NCBI GenBank assembly: GCA_964582375.1
Contig: CAZORL010000019.1
Span: 1 to 26,428 of the forward strand
Length of the DNA: 26,428 nucleotides
Direction of reading: 5' to 3'
DNA from: CAKSQF01 sp964582375
Lineage (GTDB): Bacteria; Bacillota; Clostridia; Oscillospirales; CAG-272
In this document: positions 7,418 through 14,997 of the stretch, one piece after another
How the letters are laid out: each line of letters begins with the position of its first letter
Numbering within the stretch: position 1 is the first letter of the stretch
Position numbers and translations under genes: made by a program
The notes under the pieces: model-generated
Databases searched by the model: none
What the model saw: the letters and a program-made list of their open reading frames with translations, nothing else
Told to the model about the DNA's origin: nothing

Positions 7418-7975
7418 ATGAAAAACACAAATAATATCAAGATATTCTCGATCATCGTTCTCGCGGGAGGCCTCCTCTTGTTTGCCGCTTCGCTTGTGCT
7501 GGGGGCGATCATTTTACCACTTAACGACAGAAGCTTGATTTGGAACTGTTTTGCGAGCTATTGGACTGCTCCGGCGTTCCTTTTCGGAATAGCGTTTGCC
7601 ATTGTCGGATGTTTCACGCTCTGCTTTGGAAAAACGGTTGCAAAGCATTGCTCTCCGCTTACATCACTTGATGCATTCGGACTGTCCATGTTCGGTGCTA
7701 TGGGATTTCTTTGTTTTCTCTGTCTTTCGTCTATTGCGCTGTCGGGGAAACCATCAGCCTATCCGCGCCTCTTCCCGTGTAGCCTCTCTCTCGGAATCGT
7801 CGCACTTTTGGCGGTTCTTGCGCTTGTGACAGTCTATGTGGTGCTTCGAAAAAAAGGATGGTCGATAATCGGAGTTTTGCTTGATTTTTTGACAATGATC
7901 ATCTTTTTCGTCCCGTTCTTTGCGTCGGGTCGATGTGCAATGGCACTTCTTTCGCTCCTTCTTCCCAAAATATGA
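7418..7975 (+). CDS. Small polytopic membrane protein, unknown function
   Basis: A 185-residue, very hydrophobic protein with about five predicted membrane segments (near 9-32, 48-70, 88-108, 120-143 and 150-182) and short loops. No domain is recognised and there is no enzyme-like motif; a few Cys and one His (KHCSP, near residue 75) lie in loops. The ATG at 7418 has AAAGG about 5 nt upstream. It is the last gene of the metal-type module, 37 nt after the lipoprotein and just before a hairpin terminator, so it is probably an accessory subunit, but a passenger role cannot be excluded. Confidence 0.75.
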   Translation: MKNTNNIKIFSIIVLAGGLLLFAASLVLGAIILPLNDRSLIWNCFASYWTAPAFLFGIAFAIVGCFTLCFGKTVAKHCSPLTSLDAFGLSMFGAMGFLCFLCLSSIALSGKPSAYPRLFPCSLSLGIVALLAVLALVTVYVVLRKKGWSIIGVLLDFLTMIIFFVPFFASGRCAMALLSLLLPKI

Positions 7976-7984
7976 GATCTGTAA

Positions 7985-8019
7985 CGAGGCTGTCTTGGGC
8001 TTTTTTCCGGACAGTCTCG
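7985..8019 (+). terminator. Hairpin at end of the 3001-7975 operon
   Basis: CGAGGCTGTC (7985-7994) pairs with GACAGTCTCG (8010-8019) with one G-T pair; the loop contains six T. There is only a short weak T stretch after the stem, so it is a probable but not ideal terminator, placed 10 nt after the last stop. Confidence 0.6.
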
Positions 8020-8065
8020 CTATTTGTAAAAAGCGTCGGTTTTCTCATTATTTTTGAAAAAGCTA

Positions 8066-8094
8066 TTGACAATCACCTGATTGTATGGTATAAT
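8066..8094 (+). promoter_or_regulatory. Consensus SigA promoter for the NatAB-like operon
   Basis: TTGACA (8066-8071), 17-nt spacer, TATAAT (8089-8094), both exact. Transcription would begin near 8101, about 185 nt before the ATPase gene, so the transcript carries the decayed small ORF as a long leader. Confidence 0.88.
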
Positions 8095-8124
8095 TATGAT
8101 AATGAATAAAGGGAAAAATGATTC

Positions 8125-8260
8125 ATGAAATTCGTAGTCGAAACTCTCGAAGAGCTTTGATAAAAAAACGGTCTTGATGGACGCCGGCCTTACCTACTGT
8201 ATCGTCGCATGCATTTTGGTCTATAAGCTTGCACCGAGAAGATTCAGAATACGAAACTAA
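8125..8260 (+). pseudogene. Broken small ORF (single membrane segment) in the leader
   Basis: An ATG at 8125 opens MKFVVETLEEL and stops at 8160. A second frame, open from 8138 to 8260, reads FDKKTVLMDAG and then a hydrophobic stretch TYCIVACILVYKL with a basic tail RRFRIRN. Joined by a one-base shift near 8155 they would make a roughly 44-residue single-span peptide. Each piece alone is short; the second has its own ATG at 8177 but no clear ribosome binding site. It is most simply a small gene inactivated by a frameshift. It could alternatively be a leader peptide or use programmed frameshifting at the A-rich run 8162-8168. No homologue is recognised. Confidence 0.4.
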
Positions 8261-8289
8261 AAACACAAACTATAAAGGGGGTCATGAAA

Positions 8290-9180
8290 ATGAAACTTGT
8301 ACTTCGTGATATCGATAAATCTTTTGGCGAGAAAGAGGTATTAAAGGGCGTCAGCTTTACTGCAGAGGGCGGCAAGGCGTTCGGACTTCTCGGACGTAAC
8401 GGTGCGGGAAAGACTACGACTATACGAATACTAATGAATGTGTTTCATTCGGACGGCGGCAACATCACGCTCGACGGATCGCCGATAGATTACAATAAGA
8501 TCGGCATAGGATATCTGCCCGAGGAACGTGGGCTTTATCCCAAAAAGAAGATCTTTGATCAGCTTGTCTATTTTGCCGAACTAAAAGGAATGAGCACCAA
8601 GGATGCAGTGTCTGCTGTCGATCATTGGCTCGATCGTCTCGGAATGAGCGAATACAAATACAAAAGGCTTGACACGCTCTCGAAGGGCAACCAACAGAAG
8701 ATACAGCTCGTCACCGCACTGGCACACGATCCCGATATAATCATTCTCGACGAACCCTTTTCGGGGCTTGATCCCGTAAACGCAAAGCTCTTAAAGGATG
8801 TTGTCAAAGAACAGATCGAAAAAGGGAAGATCGTTCTCTTTTCGAGCCATCAAATGAGCTATATTGAGGAGTTTTGCGACAGTATCGCAATAATAAATGC
8901 AGGCAGAGTAGTACTCGGCGGCGATCTTTACGATATAAAACGCAGTTATCCACGAAATAAACTCGTCGTATCGACAACATGCCCCGAAAAGGTACACGCC
9001 GAGTTCGGAGAGCACGTTTCGGATACACCCGACGGAAGGCTGATCCTAAAGCTCGACTCACCGAGCGATAAGGGTGATGTCATGAAACGCCTTGTTTTCT
9101 GCTGTGATGTCGATGAGATCAAGGTTTTTGAGCCGACACTTAATGATATTTTCGTCGAATACGCCGGAGAGCGCGTGTAA
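8290..9180 (+). CDS. ABC transporter ATP-binding protein, NatA-like
   Basis: A 296-residue ATPase of the ABC-2/NatA class: Walker A GRNGAGKT (35-42), YLPEERGLYPK (75-85) in the Q-loop region, signature LSKGNQQK (130-137), Walker B IIILDEP (150-156), and FSSHQMS with the switch His. The C-terminal ~85 residues form the regulatory extension usual for this class and end EPTLNDIFVEYAG, typical of NatA/YhaQ-like proteins. An ATG at 8284 is only 2 nt from GGGGG, whereas the ATG at 8290 is 8 nt away, so 8290 was chosen. It is followed after 20 nt by its permease and is transcribed from the promoter at 8066. The probable role is export of sodium or a small toxic compound; substrate unknown. Confidence 0.93.
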   Translation: MKLVLRDIDKSFGEKEVLKGVSFTAEGGKAFGLLGRNGAGKTTTIRILMNVFHSDGGNITLDGSPIDYNKIGIGYLPEERGLYPKKKIFDQLVYFAELKGMSTKDAVSAVDHWLDRLGMSEYKYKRLDTLSKGNQQKIQLVTALAHDPDIIILDEPFSGLDPVNAKLLKDVVKEQIEKGKIVLFSSHQMSYIEEFCDSIAIINAGRVVLGGDLYDIKRSYPRNKLVVSTTCPEKVHAEFGEHVSDTPDGRLILKLDSPSDKGDVMKRLVFCCDVDEIKVFEPTLNDIFVEYAGERV

Positions 9181-9200
9181 GGGCTGGGAGGAATAATTTT

Positions 9201-10451
9201 ATGAAACAGTTCGGAAAAATATTAAAATTCGAGTTTCTCGGTTATGTTAAAAACAAAATATTTGTCGGGATAACTCTTTTTCTCGTTGTCGCAATAGCTG
9301 TCGTAATGTTCGCTCCGAATATCATCGATTCCTTTACAAGTGATACCGACATGTCGGGCGGCGATGATCTTCCTGTAATGCTGATAGGCGCAAACGATCA
9401 GACGCTTTTGGATACAGCAAAGGAGTATTTCTCTGCTACATTCGCAGATTACAATGTCAAGCTCGCAAGCGGCGATATTGATGAGCTGAAAAGTGCGGTC
9501 ACCTCAGGGAAGGCCGATTGTGCCTTCGTGCTCGACTCTCCGACATCCTATACCTATTATGTTGACAATCTCTCGATGTACGATGTAAATGCTGCATCGG
9601 CAGAATCTGTTCTCCGCGAGGTTGCAAGAATGTCCGCCATGATCGAGAGCGGACTCACCCCCGAGCAGGCAGGGCAGATCATGTCCACCGAGATATCGGG
9701 CAAGACCGAGGCTCTCGGAAAGGATCAGACAACGAATTTCTTCTATACCTACCTTATGATAATGGTCCTTTATATGGCGATACTGCTCTATGGTCAGATG
9801 GTTGCCACAAATGTTGCATCCGAAAAAAGCTCGCGCGCCATGGAACTGCTTATCACAAGTGCAAATCCTTCATCAATGATGTTCGGCAAGGTCATCGCGT
9901 CTTGCCTTGCGGGATTCTGCCAGCTCGTCGCAATCTTTGGTTCAATATTCGTTTTCTATAACCTCAACAGATCCGCATGGGGAGATGTCGATATCATAAA
10001 TTCGCTCTTTGATATTCCGCTATATCTCTTTGTATATATGCTCGTGTTCTTCGTGCTCGGCTTTCTTATCTACGCTTTCCTCTATGGTGCGATCGGCTCG
10101 ACTGCGTCCAAGCTTGAGGATATCAATACATCGGTCATGCCGATAACATTTGCGTTCGTTATCGCTTTTTTGGTCGTGATGCTTTCAATGACAAGCGGCG
10201 ATGTTGACAGCCTGCTTATGCGTGTCTGCTCGTATATCCCGCTCACATCACCTATGGCAATGTTCACAAGAATTTGCATGAGCAGTGTGCCTTTTTATGA
10301 GATCATGATCTCGATACTTATTCTGATCGCCTCAACGATCGGTGTCGGTTTTTTTGCCGCCAAGATCTACCGCGTCGGCGTTCTTATGTACGGAAGACCG
10401 CCAAAGATCATATCCCTTATAAAGATCGTCTTTGCAAAGGAGCAAAACTGA
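9201..10451 (+). CDS. ABC-2 type permease, NatB-like
   Basis: A 416-residue membrane subunit: one N-terminal helix (about 20-40), an extracytoplasmic domain (about 42-185) rich in Asp and Ser, then about five more helices beginning near TYLMIMVLYMAILLYGQMV, a region containing the family's VASEKSSRAMELLITSA segment. This is the NatB/YhaP form of ABC-2 permeases. GGAGGAA lies about 8 nt before the ATG. It pairs with the preceding ATPase, and its stop is immediately followed by the hydrolase start, so all three genes are one operon. Confidence 0.93.
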   Translation: MKQFGKILKFEFLGYVKNKIFVGITLFLVVAIAVVMFAPNIIDSFTSDTDMSGGDDLPVMLIGANDQTLLDTAKEYFSATFADYNVKLASGDIDELKSAVTSGKADCAFVLDSPTSYTYYVDNLSMYDVNAASAESVLREVARMSAMIESGLTPEQAGQIMSTEISGKTEALGKDQTTNFFYTYLMIMVLYMAILLYGQMVATNVASEKSSRAMELLITSANPSSMMFGKVIASCLAGFCQLVAIFGSIFVFYNLNRSAWGDVDIINSLFDIPLYLFVYMLVFFVLGFLIYAFLYGAIGSTASKLEDINTSVMPITFAFVIAFLVVMLSMTSGDVDSLLMRVCSYIPLTSPMAMFTRICMSSVPFYEIMISILILIASTIGVGFFAAKIYRVGVLMYGRPPKIISLIKIVFAKEQN

Positions 10452-10452
10452 T

Positions 10453-11388
10453 ATGCCGTTTCTTGTCGCTTTGATCATCTGTTTTGTGCTAGTCGCCTTA
10501 ATGATTGTCATAGCACATGTCTGCTTTAGACTTGCCTTTGGCGTCCCGCGCAAGACTGTTATGACACTTCCTAATAATGAACAATATGCGCCATATGCCG
10601 AAGAATCACAGCGTCTTATGACTGCCGCCGCAAACACCTCTTGCGAGAGCGTATATACGACCTCTCGCGATGGGTATCGTCTGCGTGCGAGGTATTATCA
10701 CACAAGGGATGGTGCGCCCCTTCAAATAATGTTTCACGGCTATCGCAGTATAGGAGAGCGTGATTTTTGCGGAGGACTGCTTGAAGCAACGAACGGCGGT
10801 TATAATGTTTTGCTTGTTGATCAGCGTGCCCACGGAGAGAGCGAAGGAAAGTGCCTGACTTTCGGCATTATGGAAAAATATGACTGCCTTTCGTGGGTGG
10901 AGTATACAACAGCACGGTTTGGGAAAGATCAAAAGATCATCCTTTACGGAATGTCAATGGGGGCATCGACTGTGCTTATGGCATCAGGTCTTGAGCTTCC
11001 CAAAAACGTCGTCGGTGTCGTCGCCGATTGCGGGTATACATCGCCGGAGGCTATTATCAAAAAGGTAATCGCAGATTACGGCTATCCTTTGGGACTTGCC
11101 ACCTTTTTTGTAAGACTCGGCGGTATTCTTTTCGGTCACTTTGACATTTCGAGCAAAACACATACAAACTATCTCGCAAAGTCAAAAACGCCGACACTCT
11201 TTATCCACGGCTCGGACGATCGTTTCGTACCTTGCGAGATGGGTATCGAAAACTATAATACCTGTGCCTGCAGTCAGAAAAAGCTCCTTGTCGTTGATGG
11301 AGCGGGTCACGGGATAAGCTATATGACCGATAAGCCTGCCTATATGTCGGCAGTAAATGATTTTTTTGCAGATGTTTTGCAAAAATAG
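10453..11388 (+). CDS. Membrane-anchored alpha/beta hydrolase
   Basis: A 311-residue hydrolase with an N-terminal membrane anchor (about 4-28). Catalytic elements are intact: nucleophile elbow GMSMGA (Ser168), acid in HGSDDRF (Asp256, possibly Asp255) and GAGHG (His286); LVDQRAHGESEG (121-132) is typical of the BEM46/FrsA-like subgroup, and MFHGYRS carries the oxyanion-hole region. The substrate is unknown; an esterase or lipase-like role at the membrane is likely. AAAGGAG ends about 10 nt before the ATG at 10453, which directly follows the permease stop. A bidirectional terminator lies 144 nt downstream; that gap holds no convincing gene. Confidence 0.9.
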   Translation: MPFLVALIICFVLVALMIVIAHVCFRLAFGVPRKTVMTLPNNEQYAPYAEESQRLMTAAANTSCESVYTTSRDGYRLRARYYHTRDGAPLQIMFHGYRSIGERDFCGGLLEATNGGYNVLLVDQRAHGESEGKCLTFGIMEKYDCLSWVEYTTARFGKDQKIILYGMSMGASTVLMASGLELPKNVVGVVADCGYTSPEAIIKKVIADYGYPLGLATFFVRLGGILFGHFDISSKTHTNYLAKSKTPTLFIHGSDDRFVPCEMGIENYNTCACSQKKLLVVDGAGHGISYMTDKPAYMSAVNDFFADVLQK

Positions 11389-11532
11389 GTTGAGATGAGG
11401 AGCAGAGCCTCAATCTGCTAAGACGAACATAAGAACTCGAAAAGCAGAAAAAACGATGACCGGTGTTAAGTTGATTAAGGTAAAGTTCGAGAGAAGAAAT
11501 GGACGGGGCAGACAATGTAATTGTGAAATGTA

Positions 11533-11568
11533 AAAAAATCCCGCACACTCGAGTGTACGGGATTTTTT
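11533..11568. terminator. Bidirectional terminator shared by hydrolase operon and tRNA
   Basis: AAAAAATCCCG pairs with CGGGATTTTTT, enclosing ACACTCGAGTGT, giving T-rich ends on both strands. It ends exactly at the 3' CCA of the minus-strand tRNA and serves the plus-strand operon as well. Confidence 0.9.
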
Positions 11569-11642
11569 GGCACCCCCAACGGGAATCGAACCCATAACTA
11601 ACCCTTAGGAGGGGTTTGTTATATCCATTTAACTATGGAGGC
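11568..11642 (-). tRNA. tRNA-Arg (anticodon CCU)
   Basis: The minus strand folds as a full cloverleaf: acceptor GCCTCCA with TGGGGGT (G1-U72 and one G-U inside), D stem GTTA/TAAC, anticodon stem AACCC/GGGTT with loop CTCCTAA (anticodon CCT at the centre), T arm with TTCGATT, and an encoded CCA. It reads AGG arginine codons. Its own promoter is at 11657-11685, and it ends at the bidirectional terminator. Confidence 0.95.
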
Positions 11643-11656
11643 ACACTACGATACTT

Positions 11657-11685
11657 ATTATACCACATAATTTTCGGAATTTCAA
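11657..11685 (-). promoter_or_regulatory. SigA promoter for tRNA-Arg
   Basis: On the minus strand TTGAAA (11685-11680), 17-nt spacer, TATAAT (11662-11657), about 15 nt before the tRNA 5' end. Confidence 0.85.
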
Positions 11686-11704
11686 GTATTTTTTTGAAAA
11701 TCAC

Positions 11705-11733
11705 TTGAAAAATTCATAAAAATGTTATATAAT
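11705..11733 (+). promoter_or_regulatory. SigA promoter for the LCP-like gene and glyS
   Basis: TTGAAA (11705-11710), 17-nt spacer, TATAAT (11728-11733), 36 nt before the GTG start at 11770. It is divergent from the tRNA promoter. No separate promoter or T-box was found before glyS, so glyS may depend on it. Confidence 0.8.
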
Positions 11734-11769
11734 AACTCATACATGTATTTTTGAAAAGGATGTGCGGCT

Positions 11770-12831
11770 GTGACTTTTGTAAGGAATTTTTTGATCGCTC
11801 TGTTAATCTCGCTTCTCGTATTTGCTCCGCTTGCGTATCTCGGAGTAAATTACGTCGTCGGCGAAGTTGAGACAGGGCTTGCCAACAAAAAAACAGATGA
11901 TGATGGCGAAGAGGATGACGATCAGTTTGACATGTCAGAGCTATCAGGTGAGTTGTCGCTCTCTCTTGCAATGATCTGCCGCTCGGACAATCCCGACTAT
12001 CTCGATCCGAACGCCCCGCCGCCCATTACATACCCTGACACCGATCTCCCCGACACCGAGCCTACCGATGATACTTCCGTAAATCCGTTCTTGCCCGATG
12101 AAGAATTGCTCCCGAAGGCGGATGCCGCGAATCCGCAAAAGATCGTCGATTTTATCACGCTCGTTTCGGTAAGTCCCGATAGAAAACGCGCCGTTGCGAC
12201 CACGATCCCCGGCTGTCTTGTCGTTGAGTTCAAAGGCACTTCGATGAGTCTGTCGGATGCACTCTATTTTGCGTCGCTCCCTGAATATAATGTTGATGTG
12301 CGCTACATAGCCGATCTTATCACCGGATGTACAGGTGTGAGCGTCGATTGTTACGATTATGTTGATACGGTCGATTTTGTCAGAGCTGCCGACTCTCTCG
12401 GGCGGATCGCCGTCAACTTCCCGGAGGCAACGACCATATACGACGGCGCAACGAGATTTTTTCCCAAGGGTGAAAATAACCTGTCATCGTCTGATCTGCT
12501 CTCGCTTATAAGGTACGAGAATTACACAAATCCGTCACTTAAATATCAGATCGTTTCTGCTGCTTGCATTGCTATTCTTAATAAAGGCTGTACAACTACC
12601 GCTTTTTCAAGCTTCGATCAGATGTGGGCGCGCATATCGCCTTATATGGAATATGACCTCGGCAAATATCTCACACCTCGCGCAGTTGCCGAAAAACTGC
12701 TTGTTTATCAAAATTGCGCATCGGTTGCCGTTAATACTATCGGACAGTTCGGAACGCGTGAGGACGGCATAAAGGTATTTGAGATAGATCGAACCAACAC
12801 GATCGCACAAATCAAACAGTATGGCGGCTAA
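11770..12831 (+). CDS. Degenerate LytR-CpsA-Psr (LCP)-like membrane-anchored protein
   Basis: A 353-residue protein: N-terminal membrane anchor (about 6-28), an acidic stretch (DDDGEEDDD, about 43-51), a Pro/Asp/Thr-rich linker (about 75-113) and a C-terminal domain (about 124-300) with the LCP order: FITLVSVSPDRK, then IADLITGCTGVSVDCYDYVD, VDFVRAADSLGRIAVNFPE, and a LIRYENY segment. Canonical LCP phosphotransferases attach wall polymers to peptidoglycan and use several arginines (RSDT, PRD, RYR, RxxRQ); here most are absent, so it may be catalytically dead or a scaffold. The GTG start has AAGGA about 9 nt upstream. It precedes glyS by 46 nt. LCP assignment is by pattern and should be treated as probable. 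Confidence 0.7.
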   Translation: MTFVRNFLIALLISLLVFAPLAYLGVNYVVGEVETGLANKKTDDDGEEDDDQFDMSELSGELSLSLAMICRSDNPDYLDPNAPPPITYPDTDLPDTEPTDDTSVNPFLPDEELLPKADAANPQKIVDFITLVSVSPDRKRAVATTIPGCLVVEFKGTSMSLSDALYFASLPEYNVDVRYIADLITGCTGVSVDCYDYVDTVDFVRAADSLGRIAVNFPEATTIYDGATRFFPKGENNLSSSDLLSLIRYENYTNPSLKYQIVSAACIAILNKGCTTTAFSSFDQMWARISPYMEYDLGKYLTPRAVAEKLLVYQNCASVAVNTIGQFGTREDGIKVFEIDRTNTIAQIKQYGG

Positions 12832-12877
12832 ATTCCGCTCTGCAATAAATTTATCATCGAATTGAAAGGAAAACATC

Positions 12878-14299
12878 ATGAATAATACCGAAAAAACAAT
12901 GGATAAGATCGTCTCGCTTTGCAAAAATCGCGGATTTATATTTGCGGGCAGTGAAATATACGGCGGACTTGCCAATACATGGGACTATGGTCCGCTTGGC
13001 GTTGAACTCAAGAATAACATCAAAAAAGCATGGTGGAAGAAATTCGTTCAGGAAAATCCTTATAATGTCGGTCAGGATGCCGCAATTCTCATGAATCCGC
13101 AGACTTGGGTCGCAAGCGGACACCTCAGCGGTTTCTCCGACCCGCTCATGGACTGCAAGGAATGTAAAGAGCGTTTCCGCGCGGACAAGCTTATCGAGGA
13201 CTTCTGCAACGAAACGGGTTACACGCTCGAAAAGCCGATCGATGCGTTTTCTCAGCAGGAAATGAAGGATTTCGTCGAAAACCACAATATTCCATGCCCC
13301 TCATGCGGCAAGCATAATTTTACAGATATCCGTCAGTTCAACCTGATGTTCAAGACCTTCCAGGGCGTTACCGAGGATGCGAAAAATACCGTCTATCTTC
13401 GTCCCGAGACTGCACAGGGAATTTTCACCAACTTCGTTAATACTCAGCGTACGACCCGCCGTAAGCTTCCGTTCGGCGTTTGCCAGATCGGCAAATCCTT
13501 CCGTAACGAAATAACACCCGGCAATTTCATCTTCCGCGTTCGCGAGTTTGAGCAGATGGAGCTTGAGTTCTTCTGTAAACCCGGTACCGACCTTGAGTGG
13601 TTCGAATATTGGCGAAGCTTCTGCCGCAATTGGCTGTTGTCGATCGGCATCAAAGAAGAAAATCTCCGCCTGCGCGATCACGATCCCGAGGAGCTTTGCT
13701 TCTACTCAAAGGCAACGACTGACTTCGAATTTCTGTTCCCGTTCGGTTGGGGCGAGCTTTGGGGCGTCGCAGACAGAACCGATTACGACCTTACACAGCA
13801 TCAAAACACATCGGGCAAGGATCTTACCTACTTCGATCCCGAGACAAACGAAAGATATATTCCCTATGTCGTTGAACCTTCACTCGGCGTTGAACGCAGT
13901 GTCTTGGCAGTTCTTTGCGACGCATATGACGAGGAGATCGTCGATGCCGAAAAGAACGATGTCCGCACCGTGATGCACTTCCATCCAGCGCTTGCACCCT
14001 TTAAGGCAGCTGTTCTTCCGCTGTCCAAAAAGCTCAGCGAGCCTGCACGCGAGATCTACACCGAACTTGCTAAAGAGTGGATGGTCGATTTCGATGAAAC
14101 AGGCTCGATCGGTAAACGCTACCGTCGCGAAGATGAGATAGGCACGCCTTTCTGTATAACCGTTGACTTCGATACTGTCGGCGATGCCGAAAAACCGGGC
14201 GATAACTGCGTCACGGTCCGTGACCGCGACACAATGGAGCAGGTTCGCGTTCCGATCGCATCGCTTAAAGATTATATCGCACAAAAGATCAAGTTTTGA
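12878..14299 (+). CDS. glyS: Glycyl-tRNA synthetase, single-chain class II
   Basis: Charges tRNA-Gly with glycine. At 473 residues it is the homodimeric (eukaryote/archaea-like) form rather than the tetrameric GlyQ/GlyS pair. It shows motif 1 in YGPLGVELKN (37-46), motif 2 FRNEI (208-212) followed by REFEQMELEFF, motif 3 EPSLGVERSVLAVL (about 333-346), and paired C-x2-C (Cys93/96 and Cys140/143) consistent with a zinc site in the insertion. The C-terminal anticodon-binding domain follows. A GAAAGGA site precedes the ATG. The 46-nt gap to the previous gene is too short for a T-box; a strong hairpin terminator follows. Confidence 0.97.
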   Translation: MNNTEKTMDKIVSLCKNRGFIFAGSEIYGGLANTWDYGPLGVELKNNIKKAWWKKFVQENPYNVGQDAAILMNPQTWVASGHLSGFSDPLMDCKECKERFRADKLIEDFCNETGYTLEKPIDAFSQQEMKDFVENHNIPCPSCGKHNFTDIRQFNLMFKTFQGVTEDAKNTVYLRPETAQGIFTNFVNTQRTTRRKLPFGVCQIGKSFRNEITPGNFIFRVREFEQMELEFFCKPGTDLEWFEYWRSFCRNWLLSIGIKEENLRLRDHDPEELCFYSKATTDFEFLFPFGWGELWGVADRTDYDLTQHQNTSGKDLTYFDPETNERYIPYVVEPSLGVERSVLAVLCDAYDEEIVDAEKNDVRTVMHFHPALAPFKAAVLPLSKKLSEPAREIYTELAKEWMVDFDETGSIGKRYRREDEIGTPFCITVDFDTVGDAEKPGDNCVTVRDRDTMEQVRVPIASLKDYIAQKIKF

Positions 14300-14310
14300 T
14301 AAAAACTAAT

Positions 14311-14355
14311 GAAAGATCCATCAACCGACCAAAGGTTTGTTGATGGATCTTTTTC
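14311..14355 (+). terminator. Rho-independent terminator after glyS
   Basis: AAAGATCCATCAAC (14312-14325) pairs with GTTGATGGATCTTT (14339-14352) around a 13-nt loop, followed by further T. It lies 12 nt after the glyS stop. Confidence 0.92.
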
Positions 14356-14424
14356 TATGTTGTTTTTGGGGGTATTTGCAGAGAACATTGGATATACGCG
14401 ACGATGGGGGGTGCGATAAAATTA

Positions 14425-14982
14425 CTAATTTTTATACATTCTGTACTTTTCGGCAACGATCTTCATATCTTCGAGCATTTGCTCTTTGTATGTCGGATTG
14501 CCGCGCAGAAGCAGGGAAGGATGATAGACGGCAGTCATTTCGAACTCGCCCTTTTTAACCCACTGACCATGCTCTTTTGTGATCTTATAATCGGGATGTA
14601 TGAGCCGCATTGCCGAAATGCGACCAAGACAGACAATCATTTTCGGACGGACAAGTCGTACTTGCTCACGAAGATAATCTATGCAAACATCCTGCTCGTC
14701 TTCCCGGGGATCGCGATTTTTCGGCGGTCGGCATTTGAGCATATTGCAGATATAAACATCATCGCGCTCAATATCGACCGCTTTCAGATACTTATCAAAG
14801 AGCTGTCCCGCTCTGCCGACGAACGGAATACCCGAGAGATCCTCACTCTCGCCAGGTGCTTCGCCGATGAACATCAAAACGCTCTTTTTGTTTCCGCATC
14901 CGAACACACATTTTGTTCTCGTCCCGGAGAGAGAACAGCGAGTGCAGTTTTGGCATTTTTGTTCAAGTTCTTCCCAAGTCAT
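14425..14982 (-). CDS. Uracil-DNA glycosylase, family 4 (Fe-S)
   Basis: Removes uracil from DNA to start base-excision repair. The 185-residue protein has GEAPGESED (40-48) as the first active-site motif, HPSLLLR (154-160) as the second, and four cysteines in the family-4 pattern (Cys13 and Cys16 near the N-terminus, Cys84 in MLKCRPP, Cys100 in DVCIDYL) for the 4Fe-4S cluster. Length is normal. GAGGAAA is about 6 nt before the ATG. It is the last gene of the run that begins with secA, 15 nt after the upstream stop; no strong terminator was seen after it. Confidence 0.95.
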   Translation of the reverse strand: MTWEELEQKCQNCTRCSLSGTRTKCVFGCGNKKSVLMFIGEAPGESEDLSGIPFVGRAGQLFDKYLKAVDIERDDVYICNMLKCRPPKNRDPREDEQDVCIDYLREQVRLVRPKMIVCLGRISAMRLIHPDYKITKEHGQWVKKGEFEMTAVYHPSLLLRGNPTYKEQMLEDMKIVAEKYRMYKN

Positions 14983-14997
14983 TATATTTCCTCTTTT

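Noticed and set aside
11456..11533. 25-residue ORF (MTGVKLIKVKF...) between the hydrolase and the terminator
   Set aside because: No ribosome binding site, no recognisable pattern and its stop lies at the terminator stem; most likely chance.
12832..12877. T-box leader before glyS
   Set aside because: The gap is only 46 nt, has no terminator-antiterminator pair and no specifier structure.
14356..14424. Possible small gene between the glyS terminator and the glycosylase stop
   Set aside because: Only 69 nt, no start with binding site; nothing supported.
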